This document shows positions 19,933-32,224 of a stretch of 64,000 bases of DNA, one piece after another. The stretch comes from Siphonodentalium dalli (taxonomy: Eukaryota; Mollusca; Scaphopoda; Gadilida; Siphonodentaliidae). Position 1 is the first letter of the stretch; each line of letters starts with the position of its first letter. The notes below the pieces were generated by a model. The model had not been told where the DNA came from, made no database searches, and was given only the letters and a program-made list of their open reading frames with translations. The position numbers were made by a program, and so were the translations under genes. Location: assembly GCA_032622095.1 (NCBI GenBank), contig CP136066.1, positions 185,356,716 to 185,420,715 on the forward strand, given 5' to 3'.

Positions 19933-21579
19933 ATGTTTTCGTGTGGGGTCTGTCTTCAAAAATGTTCCAGTCGACACTTTCTTCTGGAGCACATACGGTC
20001 GCATACAACCAAAGTGTCACCTAACATTACTGTCACAGAGAATCCTATAAACTCGACTGTTGGTGAACAACAAAATGTTGGTGCACACTCGTCTGTGTCA
20101 CTATCGCATCGGACACCTATAGATTTGAGCAGTGGGCATGAAGAGGATGAACTTAATATTTGTGAACAATTTCCTAGTAAGTCAGGTAATACCAATGTGT
20201 GTGAAGTACACATCGCCACAGAAAGGGTGGGAGAACGGTTTGATTCAAGTCATCGACAGACGGGTAAGGGTGAATTTAATATCTGCGAAGAATTTCCCAG
20301 TAAGCCTGATTCTGCAGTTAATAGCACACTACCATTCACATCAAAGATATCCTTGACACATTCTGAATCAAACAGTCAACAGAAGAGAACGAGTGCATTT
20401 GAAGTTTGTGAAGGATTTTCTTGTGATTTTTCAGTTAATGGTAGAATTAAGACCAGGACAAAAGACTGTGGACAGTGTGCTTCATCCAAACAGTCATCTC
20501 TGGCCAAAGAGACGAAACCGCACACGAACGAGCATCAAGTCACAGAGAAGAGACCATATACCCAAAGGAGATATCTTGATTGTAATGTGTGCGGAGAATC
20601 GTTCAATCGCATCAATGCTCTAGTTCTTCACCACAGGGCAAACCCCGACGATCATCATCACATTTGTGGTGTATGTTCCAAGTCTTTCACTTCAAAGAAT
20701 GACTTAGATATTCACAAAAAATCTCACAAAGGTACTCATCCTCACAGATGTAGCAAATGTGGCAAGTCTTACAAGTGTAGGTTTCATCTTTCTGACCACG
20801 AGAAAATCCACGACAAAGTTGGTTCACAAGTGTGTGACATCTGTGGTCGAGTGTACAAATTGGTGCGTAGTCTTCTCAATCATCGAAAGACTCACTTTAA
20901 TAGTCATCATTGCCAATTCTGTGGTCGAAATTTTAAGGAACTCAGTACATTCAACAAACACTTACGATTACACAGTACACTTGAAAGACCATATGTGTGC
21001 GACAAGTGCCCAAAATCATTCAAAACTAGCGCTGCTCTAAACTATCACAAATATGTGCATATCTCTACTAGACCACACGAGTGCGAAATATGTGGGGAAA
21101 AATTCAAGACAAGGAATAGTCTTGCTGGCCATTGGAAACTACATAGCGATGATCGGCCATGTGTTTGTGAGGTGTGTGGGAAATTGTCTAAGAATTCACG
21201 TGCATTAACGGCCCACAAACGAATTCACAACAAAGATAGGCGTGTTATTTGTGATATATGTGGGAACAGTTTTCTTAGCAAAGCATATTTAAAAGAACAC
21301 AGAGTAATCCACTTCGATGAACGCCCATTTGCTTGTGAATTATGTGGGAATACGTTCAAAACTCCATTTCGTTTGAAGGATCATAAACGATCCCACAGTG
21401 AAGACCGTCCGTATTCGTGCGGCGTTTGTCAGAAGTCGTTTAAATTGGCTGCAAACCTGCGAGCGCATAAGAGGGTCCACACTGATGTGCGCCCATTTAA
21501 GTGCGAGACTTGCGGATTGTCGTTCCGTGTAAAACCTGGTCTGAGGAAACACAATGAGATTATTCACAGTGCTTTGTAG
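19933..21579 (+). CDS. C2H2 zinc-finger protein, copy 2 (548 aa)
   Basis: An intact single open exon. Residues 2-24 form an isolated N-terminal finger (C4, C7, H20, H24). Residues about 40-215 are low in aromatic residues and hold three copies of a short motif: NICEQFPSK, NICEEFPSK and EVCEGFS. From about residue 217 twelve C2H2 fingers follow in tandem; the first is degenerate (CNVCGESF...HHRANPDDHH). Linkers such as HSDDRP, HFDERP and HTDVRP resemble the TGEKP-type linkers of DNA-binding fingers. The protein is probably a nuclear DNA-binding regulator; targets unknown. The start is chosen because the ATG and its upstream sequence (GCCGAAACCAATTCATCG) are conserved in copy 3. Closest relatives in the window are copy 1 (truncated) and copy 3 (551 aa). 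No KRAB, BTB or SCAN domain is visible. Confidence 0.92.
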   Translation: MFSCGVCLQKCSSRHFLLEHIRSHTTKVSPNITVTENPINSTVGEQQNVGAHSSVSLSHRTPIDLSSGHEEDELNICEQFPSKSGNTNVCEVHIATERVGERFDSSHRQTGKGEFNICEEFPSKPDSAVNSTLPFTSKISLTHSESNSQQKRTSAFEVCEGFSCDFSVNGRIKTRTKDCGQCASSKQSSLAKETKPHTNEHQVTEKRPYTQRRYLDCNVCGESFNRINALVLHHRANPDDHHHICGVCSKSFTSKNDLDIHKKSHKGTHPHRCSKCGKSYKCRFHLSDHEKIHDKVGSQVCDICGRVYKLVRSLLNHRKTHFNSHHCQFCGRNFKELSTFNKHLRLHSTLERPYVCDKCPKSFKTSAALNYHKYVHISTRPHECEICGEKFKTRNSLAGHWKLHSDDRPCVCEVCGKLSKNSRALTAHKRIHNKDRRVICDICGNSFLSKAYLKEHRVIHFDERPFACELCGNTFKTPFRLKDHKRSHSEDRPYSCGVCQKSFKLAANLRAHKRVHTDVRPFKCETCGLSFRVKPGLRKHNEIIHSAL

Positions 21580-21657
21580 CAATTTTGGAACAACTCTGTC
21601 TGTTCATTTGAACAAGGATATGCAAGCTCTTATAGCTGTTCTTAAAAATAAGCGTAA

Positions 21658-22024
21658 GTGTACCTTCAGACGACCACGATACACATCGTAAGTGGAGGAA
21701 TCGGGCCCGACGAGATCGTGGATAGTTTTTTTCAGATGATTGCGATGTCACGTGCATTATTATATCGTAGATTGTTCTAAAGCATATGATTGACTACCCT
21801 ACGACCATTTCCAGCTACGATTTTTACGTACACACGGTTGCGATTACGTCGCAATTGGAGGTAACCAAGGATACGCCACGTTATCTCATCTAAAATCAAA
21901 CACTGTCTGATATTATTTTTTGACCTATGATTTTGACGTGAGCATGCGCACACCATCTATCGGTTACTTCCTACGACGGAAATATTTCCACTTACGATTG
22001 AATCGTGGTCGTCTGAAGGTTCAC
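21658..22024. mobile_element. 367-bp MITE with TAA target duplication, downstream of copy 2
   Basis: TIRs GTGTACCTTCAGACGACCAC and, inverted, GTGAACCTTCAGACGACCAC, continuing through GAT; TAA lies directly outside both ends (21655-21657, 22025-22027). A 3-base TAA/TTA target is typical of PIF/Harbinger-derived MITEs. It separates copy 2 from its decayed finger tail. Confidence 0.8.
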
Positions 22025-22510
22025 TAACTCTGACGAACGCCCGTTTGCTTGTGAATTATGTGGGAAATAGTGTCTGAACCCAAAGAGAGCCCCACATAGA
22101 GTGGAGCAGACGACACTCTGTAGTGCATGCTTCCATCTGTGAGGGGCTCCCTGTGGGTTACATATTACTATACACTGTTGAGTCAGATATTCATGGATTG
22201 GAGCACGAAAACAGTTTTAGAGCTTTGCTAATTATTAAAATTGTAAAAAATTGTAAAAAATAATCAGAAATGATGAAAAATTGTTAGGCCAATGCATTCT
22301 CTTATATATGCGATGCGACCTATGGTCGACTCGCATATATAAGAGAATGCATTGGCACAGGGTATATTCCTAGTTAGCAGCTAACCCACTAACCATCTGG
22401 GAACTCAAGCATTCCTCGTTGGCAGCCATCTCAATAAGCATCTGAGAACTCACGTAAAATCGGATGAGCACATTCTTATAAAAGATTATCATTGCATTCA
22501 TATAGCGAAA
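22025..22510 (+). pseudogene. Decayed zinc-finger tail downstream of copy 2
   Basis: Just after the MITE, DERPFACELCGK then stop is read (about 22030-22070). Further on, 22360-22500 aligns with 1320-1450 (TTCCTAGTTAGCAGC...CTAACCATCTGGGAACTCA), and a second partial finger lies at about 22415-22455. A 69-bp palindrome interrupts the stretch. Together with copies 1 and 3 this shows that each gene copy carried the same extra fingers downstream. Confidence 0.65.
22288..22356. mobile_element. 69-bp palindrome, copy 1 of 3
   Basis: GCCAATGCATTCTCTTATAT pairs with ATATAAGAGAATGCATTGGC around a CGACCTATGGTCG-like centre. The same unit occurs twice at 58964-59032 and 59072-59140, and the CACAGGGTATA right flank is also shared, inverted, with 58 kb. 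Confidence 0.9.
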
Positions 22511-22729
22511 ACTAGAAGTGGCTGTTATTGTTCAATTTCGATTAGGAATACTTCCGCTCCTGGTAGAGACTGGCAGATGTCGGAGGGGCTGGGCATCGAA
22601 GACAAGAAATGCATTTTAGTTCAACTAACTCTATTGATGGTGATTTTCCTGTTCATATTCAATGTAACTCCAACGCCAATCTGATACTATATTACATGTA
22701 TACTGTATAGAAACTTGAGACAAGAGAGA

Positions 22730-23300
22730 GTGAGTAGATGGGCGCGAAGCGTTCGCGCCCGGGATGGTCGAAAAGATCGAGTGATCTTCTCCTTCACCCC
22801 ACGGTTTGTTGTTGTTGGAGATATAGCACACATAAAATAATCATGTCTGAACACGGCAAAAGCGGACATAATGAATTAATGTTATTTCGTTGATTGAATT
22901 GATTGGATGGATTATTTGGGGAAGAGCCCACGAGCTTTAATATGGGGTGTGAGGGGAGTCCCGGTGGGTCCTTTTAATTTAATATATGGTTATAATATAT
23001 GGTTGAGCTGAGCGTGTCAACAGGTGCGCTGAAAAGGGAGCGGGGCCCCGTGTTATAATTTTAAAATGGTGTTAGTTTGTTAGTTGTTTAAAAAACAATC
23101 GCAAGGCAGAGCGTGTGATTCAATGTGATTCAGTGATTCAGTGCGCCATCATACCGCTATTCTGCTATAGCCAAATGCGCAGAGACAGTATGTTTTGTTT
23201 ATTTCGTTTCGTTGTGTCTGTATGGACCACCCTGCATCCCATAGCACGGGCGTAAGTGAAGACTCTGACAATTTTATGTGCAGAGTTATTTGGGTTCCGA
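22730..23300. repeat. Interspersed repeat B, copy 1 (pair with 59516-60049)
   Basis: About 550 bases in the same orientation, highly similar: GTGAGTAGATGGGCGCGAAG, GGGATGGTCGAAAAGATCGA, CACGAGCTTTAATATGGGGT, AGCGGGGCCCCGTGTTATAA. At 59 kb it directly follows repeat A; here it does not. Small indels distinguish the copies. It is GC-richer than its surroundings. No reading frame is shared. Confidence 0.88.
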
Positions 23301-23889
23301 ACTTGAGACAATAGTTTGCAAGCTGTTTTAAGTATTCACACAGACGGGAGGTAAGCGGGAACTGACATTTCTAAATTATATGACTTAAGAATATTTCCGC
23401 GACATGTATAAAGGTATGTATCGAAGTAATCTCGGGGTTCAAATAAGCATATACGGGTGGAAATGTCGTGTGCATGACTATTGTGCTGAGGTAGCAGTAT
23501 ACGATTTCACGGGTTGTAGGGGTTCTGAAAAAAAAAAAAAAATAAGTATCTGGGGGGGGGCATAACGGCCAATGTGGCCTGTGTTAACTGTGTCATTACT
23601 GGTTTGAATGTTTCTTTATTTTACAAAACTGGGAAAGTTCTCAAAAAAGTGAAAAATTTGGATACACAACAGGGTTTTCGTATTCAGTGAAGGCAAACTC
23701 TGTGTTATTGGTTACAGGAAAATAGCCTGATTTCTCTCCGCTGAATTCTGTTATCTGGTTCGCAAGACATTTTTTTTCAAATTTATACGATAACTTGTTT
23801 TCAATTTCAAATATTTCTCAGCTCTAACATATCTTTATCACGTGGATGAATCTTATTTACTGACATTCGCTCTGTTATGGTCTGAGAAA

Positions 23890-24003
23890 ACCTTTGCGCT
23901 AAATCCCATAATAACTTTGCAATAAATCACAAATATCTTTACGATAACATAGCAAACCTTTCCAATAAATCTCAAACAGCTTTACGATAAATTGCAAACT
24001 GAG
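23890..24003. repeat. 22-bp tandem repeat
   Basis: Five diverged units of the form CTTTrCrATAAATcnCAAAnA (CTTTGCAATAAATCACAAAT, CTTTCCAATAAATCTCAAAC, CTTTACGATAAATTGCAAAC). Confidence 0.7.
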
Positions 24004-26613
24004 AATATTCAAAATAAACATATGCAAATATTCAAACAAACAGAATTTCAATAGTCAAAAAATTGTGAGTTCCCTCTCTTTCAACGGTGAGCACTGTGCC
24101 AGGAAGATTAATCGGTCTATTATAGGCTGTTAGCCCAACCGGGCTATTATAGATCAATTTGTGGTTCACTCGGACCTTTCTTTATATCCATCATAAATAT
24201 CACGTAAATAGTATGAAATTGTCAAATGTGTACACTGTGTTATGTAAACAAAGTCAAATTATGTTACAGAACCTATAGTAATGTATGTAAATAGTGTACG
24301 ATATGCAAAATACTCAACCATGGGAAGACCCAACCAATGAGCTTTGATTAATTAATACTAACACCATGTTGTTTGCAAAATACCGTTATAGCACTCACCA
24401 TGAGATTTGACGATGAATGATTCACCGTGAATCACTGTTCCAAAAATAAAATTGCCACGGTGTTTTGCTGATCATACCCTCTATATGTGCTGTACCCGAG
24501 TATAAACAAACGCTGAGAGTATTATGGGTGATATCGCATGCATATTCTCATTACACCGGTACTATTATCTTGTTTCATGCGAGCTTTTCAAGTATGAGTA
24601 ATAATAATTTCGACCAATCTGAATCATGAATCTGGCCTCTCATTTGAAGACAGAAGAACAAAGGTACGCAGTTACCGGTATCACTCAAATTTATGTAAAA
24701 GTAAAATATTTTAATTGGCATAGTTGTTGGTCTGAAATTGTCCAGGTACATGTGTGAAATTGTCCAGTCACTCACATGTGACATATGCGCTTCATTTCTT
24801 CATTCACACCAGTGGGTGCACATCACACATGTACGACAACGGTATGCCCAGTAAAAGTCACAGCTAGTTCGATTGAAACTTTCAAGATAGTTATATAGCC
24901 AACTCCATAACAATATGATCCATTGGTTCGTACAAACAACTGTTCTCTAATTAGTCGACTCCTTAACGAGTATGACCAATAATTTCATCACGACCGACTG
25001 TGGTACCACCTCCTGTTCGCGGTTAGACCGCATTATTCTTGTGATGGTTATATGAGTTTTATTTAGTTAATTTTTTAATTGACAATGCAATCGCGAATGT
25101 CGGTCAGTGAACAACTTTTCGTATAAACCGTAAACAATTTATTAATTGAAATACCAGTGTTGTTTTGTGTATAGTTAACTCGGCCTTCGAAATAAGCTAC
25201 GACAAAAGGCGATGCCGTAGAAAAGGCCATAGAAACCAATGTAGAATGTTCGGTCAGCAGAATACTGTTCGGGACACTTCCTAATGGCGCTTCTGGGGCG
25301 TATCGAAAGCGACAAAACATGCGACATAATATCTTTTGGCGAGCACCGTAGCATGACATTTTGATGTTAAATTTTGGCGTGTGACTAATGTCCCCCGTTG
25401 TGTTGCTTTAGGATGAGACATAAGAATGTCGTGCATTTATAAAGCAATGCCGTATAAGAAAATTGTCAATTGCGGTGATACTACTCGACCATGTTTGAAT
25501 GGCGGTACAACCGCGGTCATTAATGGCCTACAACCTTACAGCCAGTCCATGTATACATGTTCATCACAAGACTATACATCAGTAGGCCCGTCAGTTCATC
25601 AATCGCAGACTCCGTAGAAACATTCAAAACAATGTTCAGCAGACTCCGTAACTGGACGGTGATTTTGCGACACGGTTCTTGACTCGTAGACGTGGCCATA
25701 TATATGTTTCGATGAAAATAGATGAATATGATGTATCATGGGTGACTGATCTGGGTTCATACGTCAGTTTGCGATCAGTAATTCCAAAGAAGAGAATATG
25801 TACACACCAATTCCGACAGAACTTTCTCATTTTCTACGTTGTTGTTGATATTGTCCTGTACTAATCACACGTGCGCTGGTGGTTTACATCAAAGCTTTGG
25901 GGAACCATTGACTTAGAATGTTGTGAACAGTAACAGTGGAATTAACAACTCGAAAATATCAACATCGACCTTTTTTGTGTAGTTTAACAGCTTCTCCGGT
26001 TCACATTCAGTCCCAACAGTATTGACGTTATCCCAGAACATCTAGGAGTAACTGTATGATCCAATTTGGCAAAATGTGGCCAAAATAAAAAAACTATTTA
26101 TCATTCACTTCGATTTACACGGCTTAGCAACCAAATTGTATAATTTTAGGCCACACTAAAACTTCAGAAGTGTACCTGTAAGTTGAGGCTGATTTGGACT
26201 TCAATTAAAAGATGCAAGTGCTTGTTATGTCGTTTTTCTCCGTAGTTATATGGTAATGTTAAGCGACAGGCGAGTCGAGGCGCGGCCATTTTGTTCACTT
26301 CCATTTAATAATTTGCACCGACACACGTGATCAGTTTGAAGCCAGCGATTTTGGTACTCTATGGAACCTATGATCAATAGGTTCTACAGCGTTATACTGG
26401 TTCTAAAGGCATGTAGTATCGTGCTGTTTTGTACTATAGGGGCTTTAAGACTCAAACTATATACCACGGTCCCATTTTTATCTTAAACTACCTGTATAAT
26501 AACAACCATGATACTGATATGTATTTTAACGATATCACGTACAAATACTTAACCATCGTGGTACACGATTCTACGATACTGGTATGCATTCACTTGGCAT
26601 ATATAGTATGATC
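24004..26613. other. No gene supported
   Basis: AT-rich DNA. The longest frames (for example 25075-25359 minus, 94 codons, and 25426-25617 plus) have no domain or splice context I recognise. A short hairpin (GGCTGTTAGCCCAACCGGGC) lies near 24127. Confidence 0.5.
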
Positions 26614-26617
26614 TTAA

Positions 26618-27137
26618 AGGTGGATTATCTCTTTGTAAACATGTATTATAAAGTTACCGGGGTATAAAATATTAGATTTGAATCGAAGACTCCTGTCCGG
26701 AAATGCTTCTATCGATTAATATTAATTTTATTTCGAATATTTTCTGGTCTAAAAAGGTGTGTTTGTTCAGCTAGCGAACAATAGTGGTTACTGTTAACAG
26801 AGACCAGAAATTATATTGTGCAATTTTGTCACAAATAAACGTTAATTATACTCATTATCGCTTATATCTGTGGAACAAAACAATACAAACAACCAATCTG
26901 TGATATTTGACATTCGTTGCGTAGCCGTAGGAACAGCCCAGTGCTCTATATCGCAATACGGTCTCATCCGAATGATCGGTTCTAAAAATAGTAACATAAA
27001 CGGGCCCGATTTAATATTCGAAATAAAATCAATATTAATTGTTAGAAACTTTTCCGGACATAGGTCTTCAGTTCATATCTATTATTTTATACCCACGCAA
27101 CTATTTAAAATTTGTTATTTAAAGAGATAATCCATCT
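26618..27137 (+). mobile_element. 520-bp TTAA element, copy 1
   Basis: TTAA lies on both sides of exactly 520 bases with long imperfect TIRs of about 130 bases (AGGTGGATTATCTCTTTGTA... and, inverted, AGATGGATTATCTCTTTAAA...). Copies 2 and 3 (42054-42573 inverted, 57761-58280) have the same length. TTAA targets are used by piggyBac and Kolobok elements. No transposase is present, so it is a non-autonomous element. Confidence 0.9.
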
Positions 27138-27572
27138 TTAAAATTATAAAACACCAATCATACTATTATATGCTTCTATTAATTTATTTGACTTCTAAAT
27201 TTTTTGTCCACATGGTGCTTCGAAATATGTTCACAGATTTATTATAAACCTTCGTCGATGTTACCGATTTCAGGTTTACAGTCCTCCCAGCCCCCTGGGT
27301 CTCTATATCATTCAACATAAATTGTGACTACCATAATCTCATTGCCATAGGCCCGGATGCAAATGAAGGCTTAGATTTTTGTTGAGAAAAACAGTCATTA
27401 ATAATGTATATGATTGGATACAAAAATAGAGTCGGTGTGAGTTCTGTGTAGTACCGAATATTTTTTTTTTTTTTAAACCTAGCACACTGGAAGTAATGGT
27501 AATGGTGATGCATTAATTTAAAAGTAATGGTAGTCTAATGGTAATTATAATGCATGGAATGGTATGTAATAC

Positions 27573-27743
27573 ATGTGTTATATACACAATGTGTTTGTAA
27601 CGATTCATGTATCGCGAGGAGGCAAGTTTTCCTGGCCATATAGCGACGAGGCGACCTTGGTCGTAGAGTCGCTATATGGACACGAAAACTAGCCCGAGTC
27701 GCGATACATGAATCGTTCCAAACATAGTGTGTATATAACACAT
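27573..27743. mobile_element. Fold-back element, 171 bp
   Basis: TGTGTTATATACAC...TGTTTGTAACGATTCATGTATCGCGA pairs with the inverted TCGCGATACATGAATCGTTC...GTATATAACACA. The centre repeats GTCGCTATATGG inverted. Nearly the whole unit can fold as one stem. Confidence 0.85.
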
Positions 27744-28762
27744 TTATCTACCATTGGTGTGACAGAATCCACCGCACAAATTACATTTCAGGAGTTTCTT
27801 AAATGCCAAAACTGTTGAATTTGTGTCCGATGATTCGCTTTCTTGAGTAAATTCTCCCAACCTGCAAAGGTATCTGTGTCACGCGATTAGCTCGCTTTGC
27901 TAAATTTTCACAACCTGCCTGTTCACGCGAATATACCTAACGGAAATGTATTCAATGGACACAATTTCTTACACTTATAATACATACTGAACACATACAT
28001 ATTAGTTCCCTTTTGATGTGTTATACCATAATACCCGTGATTGTTACCCGGTAGGCAATCAAATAATGTTAAAACATTGGAACTATTTGTTTATAGTACG
28101 CAAGAATATACGTTGGAATGTCGTTTTGATTTTTCACGCGATGCTTTTATCGCCCATTCGTTATCGCCCATTGTATCAGGGAATTTCATAGGAAATGGTA
28201 GATAAAATGCACTACTTTGCAAAGTAATATACGATACTATACTATGAAGTATAGTAGGCGTGCACTTTGTATCCAGCCTGAATACCACAATTTTAAATAA
28301 ACACTGTAGCATAGCTACATGCCGCAATCCAATGTATTAATATAATACAATGCGTTCATAGTTATTTCGTCGTTTGGTAACTTTTTGATCACTTTCCTCG
28401 ATTCAAATTGTACTTTGGTCATGCATATTCGCAATATTACCTACATTTGTCAGATAACTAACTCATAATTTGCATATTCATCTAATTACTACCCAATTAA
28501 ATTCTGTAGTTCTCATCTTATTCACATTTATCCACACCGTCGTTACATTGTATTCATGTCATTCTGGGATTTTCCGACTCTTCGTGTCAAGCTTTAAATA
28601 ACGTGACGCCATTGGTAACTACCGCATTTAGTTGTTACATTAGTAATTTATGACGCTGTTTTCGTAACGTCTTATTTCAAGGTATAGCTACCTTCAAGGT
28701 AGCTGTGTGCCTCACTTGTGGGTATCACTTGTAGGTAGTACTACCCTCTGTGGGTCGCGTCG

Positions 28763-28770
28763 TATAAAAG
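28763..28770 (+). promoter_or_regulatory. TATA box candidate with short palindromes upstream
   Basis: TATAAAAG in CGTCGTATAAAAGGGCTGAC. Upstream, AGCTACCTTCAAGGTAGCT is a perfect palindrome (about 28686-28704), followed by repeated CACTTGTGGGTA / CACTTGTAGGTA words. A transcription start near 28795 is possible, but no open frame follows; a solo LTR promoter is another possibility. Confidence 0.3.
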
Positions 28771-28984
28771 GGCTGACGCTACCTACAGTGGGTACACTTC
28801 AACGGATTACGTAGTCGCAACGGCTGTCAGTGCTCAACTGACTTTTATTTAAATATCCATTGAGCGTTTTATTTTTAACCAAGACATGTTATAGGGATTT
28901 TCGGAGTGTCACCCTTGTCTGTGGATATTTCTTAGACATTTAGCGAATTGCCTAATTGTCATTTCTTCGTCAACTCACTGACTT

Positions 28985-29165
28985 GGCTATTCTTTGTCTC
29001 CACAAGTTTGATGATGGTAGATGCAAGTGAACATTAATTATGATAATGCATTTTTCCTACAAATTGTAAAATGGATAAAAATTTCATTTTATACATATTG
29101 CATAATATCCAATGTATGTAAACCTGTTATCGAAATCCAAGCACCAAGCTTATAGGCACTATACC
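28985..29165. repeat. Diverged interspersed repeat (pair with 58670-58800)
   Basis: Both places contain CAAGTGAACATTA, TTTTTCCTACA, ATGGATAAAA and TCCAAGCACCAAGC in the same order and orientation, with many indels. Confidence 0.65.
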
Positions 29166-29436
29166 TCTCAGGTCCCGATACTTCTCAACAATATCAGTAC
29201 GGTACTCTGGTTGGGTTTGAAATGTCCAACGTGTGGATAGGTCTGTGTATTCAGGTATGGAATTCCGTCTTAATTAACAGGAGATGGCTCTATATAAGCA
29301 TCTGATGCTTGTTGTCAAATGCTCTTCCTCCCTTCTACTCTTCTAGTCATACATGTGTCATGTTTTATAATTATGTAATTTTGGGAAGAAATAAAATATT
29401 GTTTAAACCACAATTAACAGAAGTCATGCAGTGAAG

Positions 29437-30830
29437 GACTCGTATTTAAATTTTTCGCGCACCCATCGGGTATACGAATTTAAATCTAAGCGAAAAATAG
29501 TACGACTCCTGAGTTTACACCAAACTACATGTAAACAAGCAGGCTATACGTTGATGAGCTACATGTACATATAATACATTACAGAAGTTTGGACCGAATA
29601 TTATGTTAGTCATGTAATCTACGTGTGGCAAACCAATAAAACAACAATTACTGATATGTGTGGCATACATTACTCGTATTTAAATTCGCGCAGTATTATT
29701 TTTCGCGCACCCGTCGGTTTATACAAAACTACCGGGAAACAAGAAGGCTATATGTTGATGAGTTACGTGCATGTATATATACATTACGGAAGATTGGACC
29801 GAATATTAGGCTCGTAGGACTATAATTTACATCGAAACCATTACTGATATGTATGACATATAGCAACAGATCATGGTAACATCATTGATGCTGAAATACT
29901 TGGTAAGAAATACACGTATGCAGACTGAAGATGCACGAAAGCACGTCCCCCTATTCAGATCGCTGGTGTGACATCATGACCAAAAATGTGAATTAGTTAT
30001 GTCAACACAACTCACAGCCAACTTTATATTTTTTCTGATGCAAGTTTTATATACGCGTTTGTGGTTTCACTTCTTTCGAGTTAATTTTAATTATGTCTAT
30101 AACTATCTCAACCTCAGAATAATTATTTGGAGCGTATAAACACTCCTCTTCATAACACATTGGTGATGCAGTTATGTTAAATTATACATTGTACACCATG
30201 TGAAGCAACCGCGACGGTGTTTAATATTCACACGTATATTACTTAACGATTGAGATCTCAAGCCCACATCATATATCCAAGCATTTTATGAAACTATTTT
30301 TGTCAGTTTTGAATTCGCGCGAATTCAAAGTGCGCGAATTCAAAACTGAGCGAAAAATAGTACTGCGCGAATTTAAATACGAGTAAGGTAATTCGTTTGC
30401 AACAAATCATGGTAACATCATTGATGTTGAAATACTTGTAAGAAATACACATATTGCCGACTGAAGATACATGAAATTAAAAGCTTCTATGCGAGGTTGA
30501 GGTTTTACGTCTTCCGAGTTCATATCAATTATGTTTATAACTATATCAATATTAGAATAATTATTTGGAGCGTATAAAAACCCGTATTCTCAACACATTC
30601 TTCATGCAGTTGGACCAGCCGTTATGTTAAATTATACCCGAGATCCTGATGGTGTTAAATATGCATTTGTATCTTCATTAACAACTAAGATCTGAAACTG
30701 TCATCAAATCTAATCATTTTACGAAAACAGTTTTGTCAGTTTTGAATTCGCGCAGCTATTTCAGCGAATTTTAAAGTGTGCGAATTTCAAACTGAGCAAA
30801 AAATATGATTGCGCGAATTAGATACGTTTA
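29437..30830. mobile_element. Cluster of TACTCGTATTTAAATTCGCGC MITE copies in tandem
   Basis: Ends of the same family as 19323-19743 occur at about 29437-29515 (partial), 29667-29715, 30300-30387 and 30735-30830, in both orientations. Between them two units are direct duplicates: ATCATGGTAACATCATTGATG...AAATACTTG occurs at about 29870 and 30406, and AATAATTATTTGGAGCGTAT at about 30118 and 30552. This looks like a MITE followed by a local tandem duplication. Confidence 0.7.
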
Positions 30831-30854
30831 CTGTAGAGTAAAAAGATATGACAA

Positions 30855-30950
30855 AACGTAATTGGTCTGATGGATCATGTTTCATGTGTGACGTCCTTTC
30901 GTTGTCGCTGTTAACTGCGACCGAAAAATGTTTAGCAATTGTCCGAAAGC
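30855..30950. repeat. Diverged repeat matching 3495-3600
   Basis: Shares TTGTCGCTGTTAACTGCGAC-like sequence and flanking words with the region left of the 10.4-kb transposon. Confidence 0.55.
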
Positions 30951-31029
30951 CTACCTGACTATTTATTATGATCTATTATTGGGTATGTATTATTTTCCAC
31001 TCATTTCTTACTGTTTTGAACTGGAGAAA

Positions 31030-31370
31030 AATGTGGATAGTTTTTCTACACACACTAAATTGGCAAACCCTTCAACAAAGGAGAATCTGCTCCCCCTGGT
31101 CATGCTTTTCAAAATCCGCCACAAAGATGTAGACATCTCCCTACCATTTGCACTGATTTGTGCCTACTAGGGGACACACGTTCCTACGTACTGTTAAAGC
31201 TGACAGAAACTACATCGAAGCCTTCTTTCTCCCACGCACAATCATAAATTGGAACAAACTCCCCCGTGACATATTCTTAAACTGCCACAACACGGACAGT
31301 TTCAAATCCGAACTCACAAAACATACATGTATGGACCCACCTGTAAACAAACAGACAGCTTCTAAATAGT
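31030..31370 (+). pseudogene. 3' end of a LINE reverse transcriptase gene
   Basis: Two overlapping frames, separated by one shift near 31160, read LLPLVMLFKIRHKDVDISLP and then PTRGHTFLRTVKADRNYIEA, FFLPRTIINWNKLPRDIF and FKSELTKHT. The F+PRTI.dWN.LP motif followed by FK..L is the hallmark C-terminus of jockey/CR1/RTE-type non-LTR retrotransposon ORF2 proteins. Only about 110 codons remain: a 5'-truncated, dead copy. Confidence 0.85.
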
Positions 31371-31610
31371 ATGAAGCTCTCGGACAAACTCCTTTAATTA
31401 TCAAAATAACCCCAAACAATATGCTTTTAAGTTTTTAATTTTCATGCGCCTCGACATAATCCTCGGCACATTGAGGGCGATGGAGTATCAAATATATATA
31501 GACGTCGTCTTAACTGAAGATTCTAGCAATGAAATATATCATCGTTTTGGTCTTAGTTTAATCTGGTCTTTCTGTAACAGCACGAAAGGGGGATGCACGG
31601 GAGTCGAACC

Positions 31611-31656
31611 GAAAGTTGGCAGCATCCGGAATCCCATCACCCATCCAAGTCCTAAC
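31611..31656 (-). pseudogene. 5S rRNA-like pseudogene A, 3' half
   Basis: On the minus strand this reads GTTAGGACTTGGATGGGTGA...GGGATTCCGGATGCTGCCAAC, matching the 3' half of animal 5S rRNA. The other half lies at 33113-33178. The gene is split by a 1456-bp element. Confidence 0.75.
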
Positions 31657-32224
31657 GCTGAATATGTCACTCTCACCGGTTTTCTGTGATAAATTACCCT
31701 GGTTCCTGAAATTGCGATAAAGTTACCTAGGTTGGAGAGAATTGTGATAAAGTTACCCAGGTTAAGCAAATCTCACAATATCAACGCGATTTAAAAGTGA
31801 CAGAGGGAAATATTGTTCAGTTTTGGCAAGTAATAGCCCTTATTAAGCATAAAATAAGATAAATTAGTACTGTAGTTCGTCATTTTAATAGCAAAAAATA
31901 TATAATTTGTTGCTAAACATGAAGTAACCTGGGTAACTTTATCACAATCCTCTCCAACCTGGGTAACTTTATCACAATTTCAGGAACATGGGTATTGTTA
32001 AAGCAAAAAAAAATCTCATTTGGCAAAAACAAATCTCATTTGGCAAAACTTTTGGCAAGTGGGTTTTCAATTCTGCAATATGAACGATCTAGTCCGAAAA
32101 CTTTGAAAGTGGGAATATATCGCCGACTGTACAACGGGAAACCCGATCGCGGACAGTACAAAGGGAAACCCGACCGACAACTCTATGAACCAAGCGATCA
32201 CAAAGTGATATGCAATCATCCTTA

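Noticed and set aside
26870-27130. 86-codon frame preserved in two copies of the 520-bp TTAA element
   Set aside because: It starts at GTG, not ATG, is broken in the third copy, and runs into the TIR; similarity at the DNA level explains it.
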